NCBI RefSeq assembly: GCF_900177745.1
Contig: NZ_FXAR01000002.1
Span: forward strand, 124,001-188,000
DNA: 64,000 nucleotides
From: Corynebacterium pollutisoli
GTDB lineage: Bacteria > Actinomycetota > Actinomycetes > Mycobacteriales > Mycobacteriaceae
Direction of reading: 5' to 3'
The notes beneath the pieces were generated by a model that saw nothing but the letters and a program-made list of their open reading frames with translations, was not told the origin of the DNA and ran no database searches. The position numbers and the translations under genes are program-made. Within the stretch, counting starts at the first letter, position 1. Each line of letters begins with the position of its first letter. Below, in pieces: positions 1 through 9,000 of this stretch.

Positions 1-179
1 ACGACGTGCGCGTCGGCGGTGAGATCCACCAACCGCCCCGGGTCGACCTCCCCCGCGCCGAGCAGCCACGCGCCGGACAGGATGCCCGACGCCGACGGCG
101 CGTCCGGGGAGGTCTGCACGTGCCACACGGCCGTGACCTCGTCCTGCTCATCGACGACCGCGATCACCCGGTGCGTCAT
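1..179 (-). CDS. Conserved hypothetical protein, 3' end missing at window edge
   Basis: This is a partial reading frame. It begins at the ATG at 179 and runs off the left edge, so only the first 59 or so residues are visible, starting MTHRVIAVVDEQDEVTAVWH. Its start overlaps the stop of the upstream membrane-protein gene by ATGA, which points to one co-translated unit. No signal peptide or membrane segment is present in the visible part. I do not recognise the family. The frame is supported by the ATGA coupling and by typical GC-rich third positions; function is unknown. Confidence 0.55.
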   Translation of the reverse strand, partial: MTHRVIAVVDEQDEVTAVWHVQTSPDAPSASGILSGAWLLGAGEVDPGRLVDLTADAHV

Positions 180-697
180 GCCCGCGCCACCAGTCGACGG
201 TGGGAGACCTCGGACACCGCGAAGACGACCGCCGCGGCGACCGCACCGATCCACGTGTTGGGGCGCCGGACGCCCTGCCTGCGCAGCCAGGCGGCGACGC
301 GGCGCTGCACGGCGGCGTCGAGACGCACGAGCACCGCGATGACCAGCAGCGCCAGGAGGATGACCGTCCACGTCTGCGCGGCGGAGGCCGTCGAGAAATC
401 CCCCGGCGGGGTGTCCGACCCCGGCCCCGGCACCGACCCGATGTCACCGATCGAGCGACGGAACTGGTCCATCACCACCCTCGGATCATTCCCCGGATCC
501 TCGTCGAAGGAGTTGAGCACCGCCACCAACGCACCCCCGCCGAGGAGGATGCCTCCCGTGGCCAGCACCCGCAGCGGGCCGGAACGGATGTAATCCGGCA
601 GCGCGATGGCATTCCCCACCAGTCCGGCCTGCGTGATCCGGCCAGCCAGCGTGTCATCGAGGGCGTAGAAATCGGTGTGGTCGGTCTTGTCGCTCAT
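176..697 (-). CDS. Hypothetical membrane protein, 173 aa
   Basis: The protein has three likely membrane segments, near residues 44-63, 109-127 and 148-161, separated by a hydrophilic acidic stretch rich in Asp, Pro and Gly. The start ATG at 697 is supported by a TAGGGT hexamer at 710-705 that places the transcription start on or next to the A of ATG, so the mRNA is probably leaderless. The stop overlaps the next gene on the same strand by ATGA. It is divergent from the small gene at 728, with only 30 bp between the two starts. I do not recognise a family and assign no function. Confidence 0.7.
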   Translation of the reverse strand: MSDKTDHTDFYALDDTLAGRITQAGLVGNAIALPDYIRSGPLRVLATGGILLGGGALVAVLNSFDEDPGNDPRVVMDQFRRSIGDIGSVPGPGSDTPPGDFSTASAAQTWTVILLALLVIAVLVRLDAAVQRRVAAWLRRQGVRRPNTWIGAVAAAVVFAVSEVSHRRLVARA

Positions 698-727
698 GCC
701 TTAAACCCTAGTGTCTACGCTGGTGGC
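698..727. promoter_or_regulatory. Divergent leaderless promoter pair
   Basis: This 30-bp gap holds two -10 hexamers. TAGGGT (710-705, minus strand) lies 7 nt before the ATG at 697, and TACGCT (716-721, plus strand) lies 6 nt before the ATG at 728. The hexamers are 5 bp apart, so each promoter's upstream region must lie in the opposite gene. Two polymerases could hardly sit here at once, so the two genes should compete for initiation. The hexamers are seen directly; promoter activity is inferred. Confidence 0.6.
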
Positions 728-1000
728 ATGTTGTTCGGAAAAAAGAAGACCACCGGCGGCTCAGACAACTACGACGAGGAGCGCGACCTGCGCGAAGGCC
801 GCTTCCTCGCCGCGGAGCAGACCAACCTGCCCCTCAACGACTTCATGACCCGCCTCATCGCGCAGGAACTCCCCATCCTCGACTCCCGCGAACGCACCGA
901 GGTCTACCGCCTCCTCCGCGAATACGCTGCCGGCGGCGGCCCGGAGATCACCACGCAGGAGGACCTGCCGGCCGGGATCCGCGAGATCTTCGACCTGTAG
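728..1000 (+). CDS. Small conserved hypothetical protein, 90 aa
   Basis: This is a charged soluble protein starting MLFGKKK, with an acidic Asp/Glu-rich middle and a predicted helical C-terminal half. It has no signal peptide, membrane segment or cysteine cluster. The ATG at 728 is chosen because TACGCT at 716-721 lies 6 nt upstream, which fits a leaderless transcript. A good hairpin terminator follows at 1018-1053. I do not recognise the family. Size, codon use and the flanking promoter and terminator make it a convincing gene without an assigned function. Confidence 0.7.
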   Translation: MLFGKKKTTGGSDNYDEERDLREGRFLAAEQTNLPLNDFMTRLIAQELPILDSRERTEVYRLLREYAAGGGPEITTQEDLPAGIREIFDL

Positions 1001-1017
1001 CGGCCCCCGGGAATCGC

Positions 1018-1053
1018 AAAAACTCCCGTCGTGGCGAACCACGCGGGAGTTTT
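1018..1053. terminator. Bidirectional rho-independent terminator
   Basis: A 10-bp stem (AAAACTCCCG at 1019-1028 with CGGGAGTTTT at 1044-1053) has A-rich and T-rich flanks, so it can end transcription in both directions. It closes the gene ending at 1000 and faces the minus-strand peptide gene ending at 1132. A second, weaker hairpin (CTGCTCTG at 1076-1083 with CAGAGCAG at 1092-1099) lies between them. Confidence 0.8.
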
Positions 1054-1131
1054 CTGCTTTCATCCCCTTACTTTGCTGCTCTGCTCATGGACAGAGCAGG
1101 CGTCGAGGGGAGAAGTCTAAGTCAGAGAGAC

Positions 1132-1248
1132 TTAGAAGACGTTGATGACGTTAGTCAGCAGGATGTTGATCCAGTCGATGACGAGCTTACCGAGGCCGCC
1201 AACACCGGCGACGACGTCAGAGGAAACTCCGAAGAGGTTGTTGATCAT
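1132..1248 (-). CDS. Putative PorA/PorH-like small cell-wall peptide, 38 aa
   Basis: This very short gene starts at the ATG at 1248 behind a near-perfect ribosome site, AAGGAGATC, at 1260-1252. The 38-residue product starts MINNLFGVSSDVVAG and ends in LLTNVINVF. It has no cleavable signal and no cysteine, and its hydrophobic and polar residues alternate as in an amphipathic helix. Corynebacterial channel peptides PorA and PorH are likewise about 40-60 residues, lack signal peptides, and are O-mycoloylated on serine; the Ser9-Ser10 pair could serve here. It sits beside arabinogalactan genes. An 8-bp inverted repeat (1116-1123 with 1129-1136) covers its stop codon. The gene is well supported by its ribosome site; the porin assignment is inference from size and character, not from a recognised match. 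Confidence 0.6.
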   Translation of the reverse strand: MINNLFGVSSDVVAGVGGLGKLVIDWINILLTNVINVF

Positions 1249-1848
1249 TGTGATCTCCTTGATTCGTATTGGGGAGACACGATCCGGTTGGTCCGTGCCT
1301 GTGACACCAACAATCGCATGGATCCCGCCGCCCCTCAAGCCGTCCACCCGAAAACGGCATGCGAAAGTGGGCGCCCATGAGGCGGAAACTACATGAAAAC
1401 CGAGGTCAGACGGCACGTTTTCACGCCTGACGGGCGCGCGGAAAAAATTTTTCCCGCCTCGCAAAACACCCCAATCCAGGGGTGATTTCCCGTCGAGAAG
1501 CGGCTTTCGCGTTGAGCGCTCGCCATGAGATCCGAGCCCTATACGGCAGATCCACTTCGTATGGGAAGTTGACCTCAAAGTAGCACCCCCTATCGTCGTC
1601 AGACAATAAGACGTTTCATCCTCTAGCAGATCCGCTACCCCCGGTTACCCCCACCACCCCCGCGTGGCGCTGCTCAGCTGGGATATTACACCGTTACATC
1701 CCCCTGCGAAACTCTACCCCCGTAACGAAATTGTCTGTCAGTTCCCTGGGACCGGGGAACACCCCGCGCTCGGCTGTCGGCTCATGTCCGGGGGCAGGGC
1801 TACGCTGGACGCAGATACCCAGATCTGTCGAAAGAAGAATTCGCGAAG
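1249..1848. other. 600-bp intergenic leader region, relatively AT-rich
   Basis: No convincing gene is present here. The region should hold the promoter and long leader of the minus-strand peptide gene and the promoter of dprE1. Visible structures are an A/T palindrome flanked by GC (about 1437-1456), a hairpin CACCCC/GGGGTG (1467-1472 with 1479-1484) and one copy of the dispersed 11-mer CGTCGAGAAGC at 1491-1501. TACGCT at 1801-1806 is a candidate -10 for dprE1, giving a leader of about 35 nt. A 61-codon frame at 1421-1606 on the minus strand was judged non-coding. Confidence 0.6.
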
Positions 1849-3264
1849 ATGGAACTCCAGACCACACCGACGTCCCTGACCGGCTGGGGCCGTACCGCCC
1901 CCTCGACGGCGCACGTCCTGGCGACGCCGGACGTCGAGAAGATCATTGAGGCGGTGGCCCGGGTCGCCGACGACAACGCCGACAAGCCCGCCCACCTGCG
2001 ACGCGGCGTCATCGCCCGCGGCATGGGCCGCTCCTACGGCGATCCGGCGCAGAACGGCGGCGGGCTGGTCGTCGACATGCAGCCGCTCAACAAGATCCAC
2101 TCCATCGACCCCGACTCGGCCATCGTCGACGTCGACGGCGGTGTCACCCTCGACCAGCTGATGAAGGCCGCCCTCCCCTACGGCCTGTGGGTCCCGGTCC
2201 TGCCGGGCACCCGCCAGGTCACCATCGGCGGTGCCATCGGCCCGGACATCCACGGCAAGAACCACCACTCCGCCGGCTCCTTCGGTGACCACGTCGCCTC
2301 CATGGAACTGCTCGTCGCCGACGGCCGTGTCCTCCACCTCGAGCCGGAGGGCTCCGCCGACGATCCGGACGGCACCCTGTTCTGGGCGACCGTCGGCGGC
2401 ATGGGCCTGACCGGCATCATCCTCCGCGCGCGCATCCGCATGACCCGGACGGAGACCGCCTACTTCATCGCGGACGGCGACCTCACCCAGAACCTCGACG
2501 AGACCGTGGAGTTCCACTCCGACGGCTCGGAACACAACTTCACCTACTCCTCCGCCTGGTTCGACGCGATCAGCCCGGAGCCGAAGCTGGGCCGCGCCGC
2601 CATCTCCCGTGGCTCCCTGGCCACCCTCGACCAGCTCAAGGAGCTGGCCCCGAAGCTGGCGAAGGATCCGCTGAAGTTCAATGCCCCGCAGCTGGTGACG
2701 GTGCCGGACATCTTCCCGTCCTTCACCATGAACAAGTTCTCCATGATCGCCATCGGTGAGCTGTGGTGGCTGAAGTCGGGCACCTACAAGAACCAGGTGC
2801 AGAACCTCACGCAGTTCTATCAGCCGCTCGATCTCATCGGCGAGTGGAACCGCGGTTACGGCAAGAACGGTTTCCTGCAGTACCAGTTCGTCGTGCCGAC
2901 GGAGGCCGTGGAGCCGTTCAAGGAGATCATCCGCGACATCCAGCGCTCGGGCCACTACTCCGCGCTCAACGTGTTCAAGCTCTTCGGCCCGGGCAACCGC
3001 GCCCCGCTGTCGTACCCGATGCCGGGCTGGAACGTGTGCGTCGACTTCCCCATCAAGAAGGGCCTCAACGAATTCCTCGACGACCTCGACCGGCGCGTCA
3101 TGGAGTTCGGCGGCCGTCTCTACCTGGCGAAGGAGTCCCGCACCTCCGCGGAGAACTTCCACCGGATGTACCCCGGCATGGAGGGGTGGCTGAAGACCCG
3201 CAACGAGATCGACCCCACCGGCGTCTTCGCATCCGACATGTCCCGCCGCCTCGAACTGAACTAA
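1849..3264 (+). CDS. dprE1: Decaprenylphosphoryl-beta-D-ribose oxidase DprE1
   Basis: DprE1 is the FAD enzyme that oxidises decaprenylphosphoryl ribose at C2. With DprE2 it makes decaprenylphosphoryl arabinose, the only arabinose donor for the cell wall. The 471-residue protein has an N-terminal FAD-binding domain ([15 protein letters not shown] near residues 59-73, [13 protein letters not shown] near 127-139) and a C-terminal substrate domain. Cys397 in GWNVCVDFP matches the Cys387 of the M. tuberculosis enzyme that benzothiazinones attack covalently. The ATG at 1849 follows AAAGAAG by about 12 nt. It is the first gene of a four-gene run, and dprE2 follows after 16 bp. Family length and motifs are as expected. 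Confidence 0.96.
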   Translation: MELQTTPTSLTGWGRTAPSTAHVLATPDVEKIIEAVARVADDNADKPAHLRRGVIARGMGRSYGDPAQNGGGLVVDMQPLNKIHSIDPDSAIVDVDGGVTLDQLMKAALPYGLWVPVLPGTRQVTIGGAIGPDIHGKNHHSAGSFGDHVASMELLVADGRVLHLEPEGSADDPDGTLFWATVGGMGLTGIILRARIRMTRTETAYFIADGDLTQNLDETVEFHSDGSEHNFTYSSAWFDAISPEPKLGRAAISRGSLATLDQLKELAPKLAKDPLKFNAPQLVTVPDIFPSFTMNKFSMIAIGELWWLKSGTYKNQVQNLTQFYQPLDLIGEWNRGYGKNGFLQYQFVVPTEAVEPFKEIIRDIQRSGHYSALNVFKLFGPGNRAPLSYPMPGWNVCVDFPIKKGLNEFLDDLDRRVMEFGGRLYLAKESRTSAENFHRMYPGMEGWLKTRNEIDPTGVFASDMSRRLELN

Positions 3265-3280
3265 CAGGAGAAAACACCAG

Positions 3281-4042
3281 ATGCTCAACGCAGTGGGCCA
3301 GGCCCAGAACATTCTGCTGCTCGGCGGCACCTCGGAGATCGGACTCGGCATCGTCGCCGAGTTCCTGGACCGCGGTCCCGCCCGCGTCATCCTCGCCGCC
3401 CGCGAGGATTCCCCGCGTATCGACGCTGCCGTGGAGCAGGTCCGCGCCGCCGGCGCCTCGTCTGTCGAGGTCATCGACTTCGACGCCACCGACTTCGCCT
3501 CGCACCCGGACGTCATCGACCTGGCCTTCGCCGACGGTGACGTGGACGTGGCGATCGTCGCCTTCGGCACCCTCGGCGACCAGGAGGCCCTGTGGCAGGA
3601 CCAGGCCGCGGCCGTCGAGTCCGCCCAGATCAACTACACCGGCCCCGTGTCCGTGGGTGTGCTGCTCGGCCAGCGCTTCAAGGAGCAGGGCCACGGCACC
3701 ATCGTCGCCCTGTCGTCGGTGGCGGGTATGCGCGTGCGCCGCTCCAACTTCGTCTACGGCGCCTCCAAGGCCGGCCTCGACGGTTTCTACACCCAGCTCG
3801 GTGAGGCCCTGCGCGACAGCGGCGCGAAGGTGCTCGTCGTCCGCCCGGGCCAGGTGCGCACGAAGATGTCCGCCGGAGTGAAGGAGGCCCCGCTCACCGT
3901 CGACATCAAGCAGGTCGCGGAGGCCACCGTCGACGGTGTCATCAAGGGCCGCGACATCATCTTCGTCCACCCGGCGTTCGAGGCCGTGTCGGCCGTGTTC
4001 AACGTGATCCCGCGTCAGATCTTCCGCAGGCTACCCTTTTAG
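3281..4042 (+). CDS. dprE2: Decaprenylphosphoryl-2-keto-ribose reductase DprE2
   Basis: DprE2 is a short-chain dehydrogenase that uses NADH to reduce the 2-keto intermediate from DprE1, completing epimerisation to decaprenylphosphoryl arabinose. The 253-residue protein shows the nucleotide loop LLGGTSEIGLGI near residues 12-23 and the catalytic Tyr-x-x-x-Lys as YGASKAG, preceded by the serine region ALSSVAG. The ATG at 3281 has a clear AGGAG ribosome site, and the gene is 16 bp downstream of dprE1. The stop is followed after 2 bp by the aftA start. Assignment is firm from sequence and context. Confidence 0.95.
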   Translation: MLNAVGQAQNILLLGGTSEIGLGIVAEFLDRGPARVILAAREDSPRIDAAVEQVRAAGASSVEVIDFDATDFASHPDVIDLAFADGDVDVAIVAFGTLGDQEALWQDQAAAVESAQINYTGPVSVGVLLGQRFKEQGHGTIVALSSVAGMRVRRSNFVYGASKAGLDGFYTQLGEALRDSGAKVLVVRPGQVRTKMSAGVKEAPLTVDIKQVAEATVDGVIKGRDIIFVHPAFEAVSAVFNVIPRQIFRRLPF

Positions 4043-4044
4043 GC

Positions 4045-6081
4045 ATGTCGACAGCGAGCACCGCGACCCCTCCCGCCCCGGGGACCACCTCGGACACCGT
4101 CACCGAGGACTACACCTCTGACCTCCCCACCAGGCGGAACACCCTGCTGGGGATGGCCGCCGCCCTGGTCGGCGGCGCGGTGCTCACCCTGGCCGCCTGG
4201 TTCGTCCTCCGGCTGACCAGCTGGCCCGCTTTCAACACGTCGAACATGACGTACGCGCTGTCCACGGCGGTCACCATCGTGACGCTGGTGGCGGTCGGCG
4301 GGCTGTGCCTCGCCTGGCTTCTCGACGAGCAGGGGGCGGCGCGACGTCGAGAAGCAGGGGGCGACCCGACGATCCGGCGCCCGCGGTGGCGGGTGATCCT
4401 CACCTACCTCGTGGCGTACCTGTCGCCGGCGGCGCTGGTCATCTCGACGACCGCGATCCCCCTGTCCGCGACGCGCCTCTACCTCGACGGCGTGCACATC
4501 GACCAGGGGTTCCGCACCCAGTTCCTCACCCGGATGGCCACCACCTGGGCCAACCAGGACATGAACTACATCGACCTGCCCACCTACTACCCGCTGGGCT
4601 GGTTCTGGATGGGTGGGCGTCTCGCCGAGCTCCTCGGCATCCCCGGGTGGGAGGTGTACCAGCCGTGGGCGCTCGTCTCCCTGGCCGGCGTCGCCTGCCT
4701 CCTCGTGCCCGTGTGGCAGCGGCTGACCGGGTCCCTGCCGGTCGCGGTGGGTGTCGCGCTGGTGACCACGTGCATCATGCTGGTCATGGCCCCCGAGGAG
4801 CCCTACGGTGCGATCGCCGCCATGGGTGCCCCGGCCGCCACAGTCATCGCCGGGCGGGCGCTGCGGGGCAGGTGGTTCGCCATCATCGGGGCCACCGTCT
4901 TCCTCGGTGTCTCCGCCTCCCTGTACACCCTGTACACCGGTGTGGTGGCGCTGTCGGTGGTGGCGATCGGCACGGTCTTCGCCATCCTCTACTACCGCAC
5001 CATCCGCCCCGTCGTGCGCCTGGCGGTCGTGGGCTTCGGCTCTCTCGCCATCGCGGCGGTCGTGTGGGGGCCGTACGTGTGGCTCACCCTCACCGGGCAC
5101 CCGTCCGACGGCTCCGCCGCCCCCAACTACCTGCCGGTCGACGGTGCGCAGCTGCCCGTCCCCTTCCTCTCCCTCTCCGTGGTGGGCATCCTCTGCCTCC
5201 TCGGCCTCATCTGGCTGGTCGTGCGCGCCTCCGACTACGACGCCCGCAGCATGGGCATCGGCCTCATCGGCTTCTACCTGTGGTCCATCGCCTCGATGGT
5301 GGCCACCCTCGCCGGCACCACGCTCCTCGGCTTCCGCGTGGACACCCTCATCGTGCTGCAGATGGCCACCGCCGGTGTCCTGGCCATCGCGGAGCTGCGC
5401 CTCCTCGGCCTCGACGCCCTCTACCCGGAGCAGCTCAGCGCCCGGGCCCGCCGCTCGGTGACCATCCTCATGGTCCTCATCCTCTGCGGTGCCGGCCTCG
5501 TGTACGCGCAGCAGATCCCGGTGCAGAACCAGCGCGCCATCGACCGCGCCTACTCCGACACCGACGGTTACGGCGAGCGCGCCGACCGTTTCGCCGCCGA
5601 CGCCGGCCGCTACTACCCGCGGATCGACGAGGAGATCCGCTCCCACGGCCACGATCCGCTGGACACCATCGTCCTCACCGACGAGATCAACTTCATGTCC
5701 TATCACCCGTACTTCGGGTTCCAGGCCTTCACCAGCCACTACGCCAACCCGCTGGGTGAGTTCACCGCCCGCAACGAGGCCATCGAGGGCTGGGCGGTGG
5801 ATTCCTGGGAGTCCACCCCGGAGGAGTTCCTCGCGGATCTCGACGGCACCCCGTGGCGCGGCCCGGACGTGTTCATCCTGCGCGGCACCGTCGACGGCCC
5901 GGTGGGAGATGCCACCGACGCCGGCTGGAAGTCCCACCTCGCGGAGGACATCTACCCGAACAATCCGAACGTGCGCTACCGCGGCATCTTCTTCAATCCG
6001 GAGGTCTTCGCGGAGGATCTGTGGCATATCACCCAGATCGGGCCCTTTGTGGTGGCAAGCCGGGTAAAGGACGGCGTCTGA
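4045..6081 (+). CDS. aftA: Galactan 5-O-arabinofuranosyltransferase AftA
   Basis: AftA is a GT-C membrane glycosyltransferase that adds the first arabinofuranose from decaprenylphosphoryl arabinose to galactan. The 678-residue protein has about eleven or more hydrophobic segments over the first 480 residues and a soluble C-terminal domain. The acidic loop after the early membrane segments (Asp148 and Asp153, in DGVHIDQ) is placed like the catalytic loop of GT-C enzymes. The ATG at 4045 is 2 bp past the dprE2 stop; TACCCT at 4032-4037 lies 7 nt upstream, so an internal leaderless promoter is possible. Emb follows 16 bp later. Gene order matches the corynebacterial arabinan locus. Confidence 0.92.
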   Translation: MSTASTATPPAPGTTSDTVTEDYTSDLPTRRNTLLGMAAALVGGAVLTLAAWFVLRLTSWPAFNTSNMTYALSTAVTIVTLVAVGGLCLAWLLDEQGAARRREAGGDPTIRRPRWRVILTYLVAYLSPAALVISTTAIPLSATRLYLDGVHIDQGFRTQFLTRMATTWANQDMNYIDLPTYYPLGWFWMGGRLAELLGIPGWEVYQPWALVSLAGVACLLVPVWQRLTGSLPVAVGVALVTTCIMLVMAPEEPYGAIAAMGAPAATVIAGRALRGRWFAIIGATVFLGVSASLYTLYTGVVALSVVAIGTVFAILYYRTIRPVVRLAVVGFGSLAIAAVVWGPYVWLTLTGHPSDGSAAPNYLPVDGAQLPVPFLSLSVVGILCLLGLIWLVVRASDYDARSMGIGLIGFYLWSIASMVATLAGTTLLGFRVDTLIVLQMATAGVLAIAELRLLGLDALYPEQLSARARRSVTILMVLILCGAGLVYAQQIPVQNQRAIDRAYSDTDGYGERADRFAADAGRYYPRIDEEIRSHGHDPLDTIVLTDEINFMSYHPYFGFQAFTSHYANPLGEFTARNEAIEGWAVDSWESTPEEFLADLDGTPWRGPDVFILRGTVDGPVGDATDAGWKSHLAEDIYPNNPNVRYRGIFFNPEVFAEDLWHITQIGPFVVASRVKDGV

Positions 6082-6097
6082 CGTAGACTCCACTTCT

Positions 6098-9000
6098 GTG
6101 TCTGCTACTGCCGTGTCCCACCGAGAGCCTGCTCCCGCTACCTCAGTAGCGCCCGGGTGGCTGAAGAACGTCGCGATCATCTCGGGCCTGTTGGGCTTCG
6201 TGCTGTTCGTGCTCACCCCGTTCCTCCCGGTCAATCAGACCCAGTCCTCGTTCTCGTGGCCGCAGGGCGACAGCCTCACCTCGGTGAACGCGCCGCTGGT
6301 GTCCTACGCCCCGGAGCGGCTCGACATCGAGCTCCCGGTGGAGGAGTCCCTCGCCGCGCTGCGTGAGGGGCAGTCGCTCATCCTCTCGACGCTGCCGTCG
6401 GATTCCACAGACGCCACCTCGCGTGGCCTGTTCATCCGTTCGTGGGACGGTGGCATCGACGTCGTCGTCCGCAACGAGGTGCCGCTCGAGCTGACGGAGG
6501 CGGAGGTACAGAGGCTGCCCGACGACGCGGTGCTCACCATCACCTCCACCGAGGAGGAGACCGTCGCCGAGATCCCCGGCACCGGACACGAGGGGACCAT
6601 CGACGACGAGGACGTGCGCCCGCAGGTCACCGGCATCTACACGGAGCTCGACGGCGACGTGGCAGCGCTTGTCGACGCCGGACTCGCGGCGGACGTCGAG
6701 ATCAACTCCCGCTTCACCTCGGCCCCCTCGTTCATCAAGTACGTCGCCATGTTCGGCGGCCTCGCCTCCCTGCTGGTGGCCCTGTGGGCGCTGCACCGCA
6801 TGGACCGTCTCGACGGCCGCTCCACCCGCCGTTTCCTGCCCGCCGGCTGGTGGCGGCCCCGCCCGCTCGACGGCGTGGTCGGCACGATCCTGCTGTTCTG
6901 GCACATCTTCGGCGCCAACACCTCGGACGACGGCTTCATCCTCACCATGGCGCGCGTCTCCGACGGGGCGGACTACACGGCCAACTACTACCGCTGGTTC
7001 GGCGTCCCGGAGTCCCCCTTCGGATCCCCGTACTACGACCTGCTGGCCCTCATGACGCAGGTGTCCACCGCCTCGGTGTGGATGCGCCTGCCCGCCCTGC
7101 TGTCGGGCATCATCATCTGGCTGGTGCTCTCCCGGGAGATCCTGCCCCGCCTCGGCGCGAAGATCGCCGGCCGCCAGGTCGCGCACTGGACCGCCGCCAT
7201 GGTGTTCCTCGCCTTCTGGCTGCCCTACAACAACGGCATCCGCCCGGAGCCGATCATCGCCATGGGCGCGGTGCTCACCTGGGCCTCCTTCGAGCGCGCC
7301 ATCGCCACCTCCCGCCTGCTGCCCGCGGCCGTCGGCGTCATCCTGGCCACCATCTCCCTCGGCGCCGGACCGACCGGCCTCATGGCCGTCTCCGCGCTGC
7401 TCGCCTCCCTGTCGAGCCTCATCCGCATCCTCTACCGCCGCCTGCCGCTGCTCGGTGCCGGGCGGGGACCGAACGGGGAGCGGGCGTCGAGAAGCAGCAT
7501 CATCACCGCGGTGACCGCGATGCTGGCCCCCTTCCTGGCGGCGGGCACCGCCATCCTCATCGGTGTCTTCGGCGACCAGACGCTGGCGTCGGTGCTCGAG
7601 GCGATCCGCGTGCGCTCCGCCAAGGGCCCGGCCCTCAACTGGTACGACGAGTGGGTCCGCTACCAGACGCTCATGGAGCAGACCGTCGACGGTTCGCTCA
7701 CCCGCCGCTTCGCGGTGCTCATGATGTTCTTCTGCCTGGCGATCGTCATCGCGGCGATCCTGCGCAACGGGCGCGTGCCGGGGGCCGCGAAGGATCCGTC
7801 GCTGCGCCTCATCCTCATCATCTTCGGCACCATGTTCTTCATGATGTTCACGCCGACGAAGTGGACCCACCACTTCGGCGTGTACGCCGGTATCGCCGGT
7901 GCCCTGGCCGCGCTGGCCGCCGTCGCGCTGTCCGCGCTGGCGATGCGCTCCGCCCGCGCCCGCACCCTCATGATCGGTGCCGTGCTGTTCATCACCGCGA
8001 TCTCGCTGGCCGGCATCAACGGCTGGTGGTACATCTCCAGCTACGGCATCCCGTGGTTCGACAAGACGGTCCAGTACAACGCCGTCGAGTCCTCCACGAT
8101 CATGCTGTTCATCGCCCTGGCCGTGCTGTTCATCGGCGTGCTGCAGTCCTTCCTCGGGGAGATCCGCACCGCCCGCGCCGAGACCCACGGTGGACACGCC
8201 GAACTCGAGGCCGCCGAGGCCGCGAAGCGCGGTCGCTGGGCCGGGGTCGCGGCCGCCCCCATCGCGGTGGCCTGTGCCCTCATCATCCTGTTCTCCATCG
8301 CGTCCTTCGCCAAGGCCTTCGTCAGCCAGGCCCCCGCCTACACTGTCGGCATGGGCAACCTGCGCTCGCTGGCCGGTAACACGTGCAGCCTGGCCAACGA
8401 CGCCATGGTGGAGACCAACTCCAACGACTCCTTCCTCACCCCCGTCGGCGGCGTCCCCCTGGGCGAGTCCCTCGAGTCCGAGGACAACCGCGGTTTCGCC
8501 GCCAACAACGTCCCGCCGACCATCAACCAGGACAGCGTGTCCACCGCGTCGGTCGGCGCCATCGCCGACAGCGACAACTCCGGCGGTTCCGACGAGGCCA
8601 CCGGCCAGGAGACCGGCAACACCGGCGGCACCCGCGCCGAGGTCGGCGTCAACGGCTCTCGCGCCCGCCTGCCCTTCAACCTCGACTACACCTCCGTCCC
8701 GGTCGTTGGCTCCTGGACCGCGGGCACCCAGTACCCGGCCAGCATCACCACCTCCTGGTACGAGCTTCCCGACGCCACCGAAGACGCCCCACTCCTCGTC
8801 GTCTCCGCCGCCGGCCGCATCGAGCACCACGACATCAACGGCGTGCTCCACAATGGCCAGGAACTGCTCCTCGAGTACGGCACCCGCGGCGCCGACGGCC
8901 GCGTGAGCAACGTCGAGGAGATCGAGATGCTCGACATCGGCCCGCTGCCGTCCTGGCGCAACCTGCGCCTGCCGCTCGACGCCCTGCCGGAGGAGGCCAA

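Noticed and set aside
1421..1606. 61-codon minus-strand frame upstream of the peptide gene
   Set aside because: No ribosome site and no recognisable composition; it spans palindromic, relatively AT-rich DNA better read as leader or regulatory sequence.
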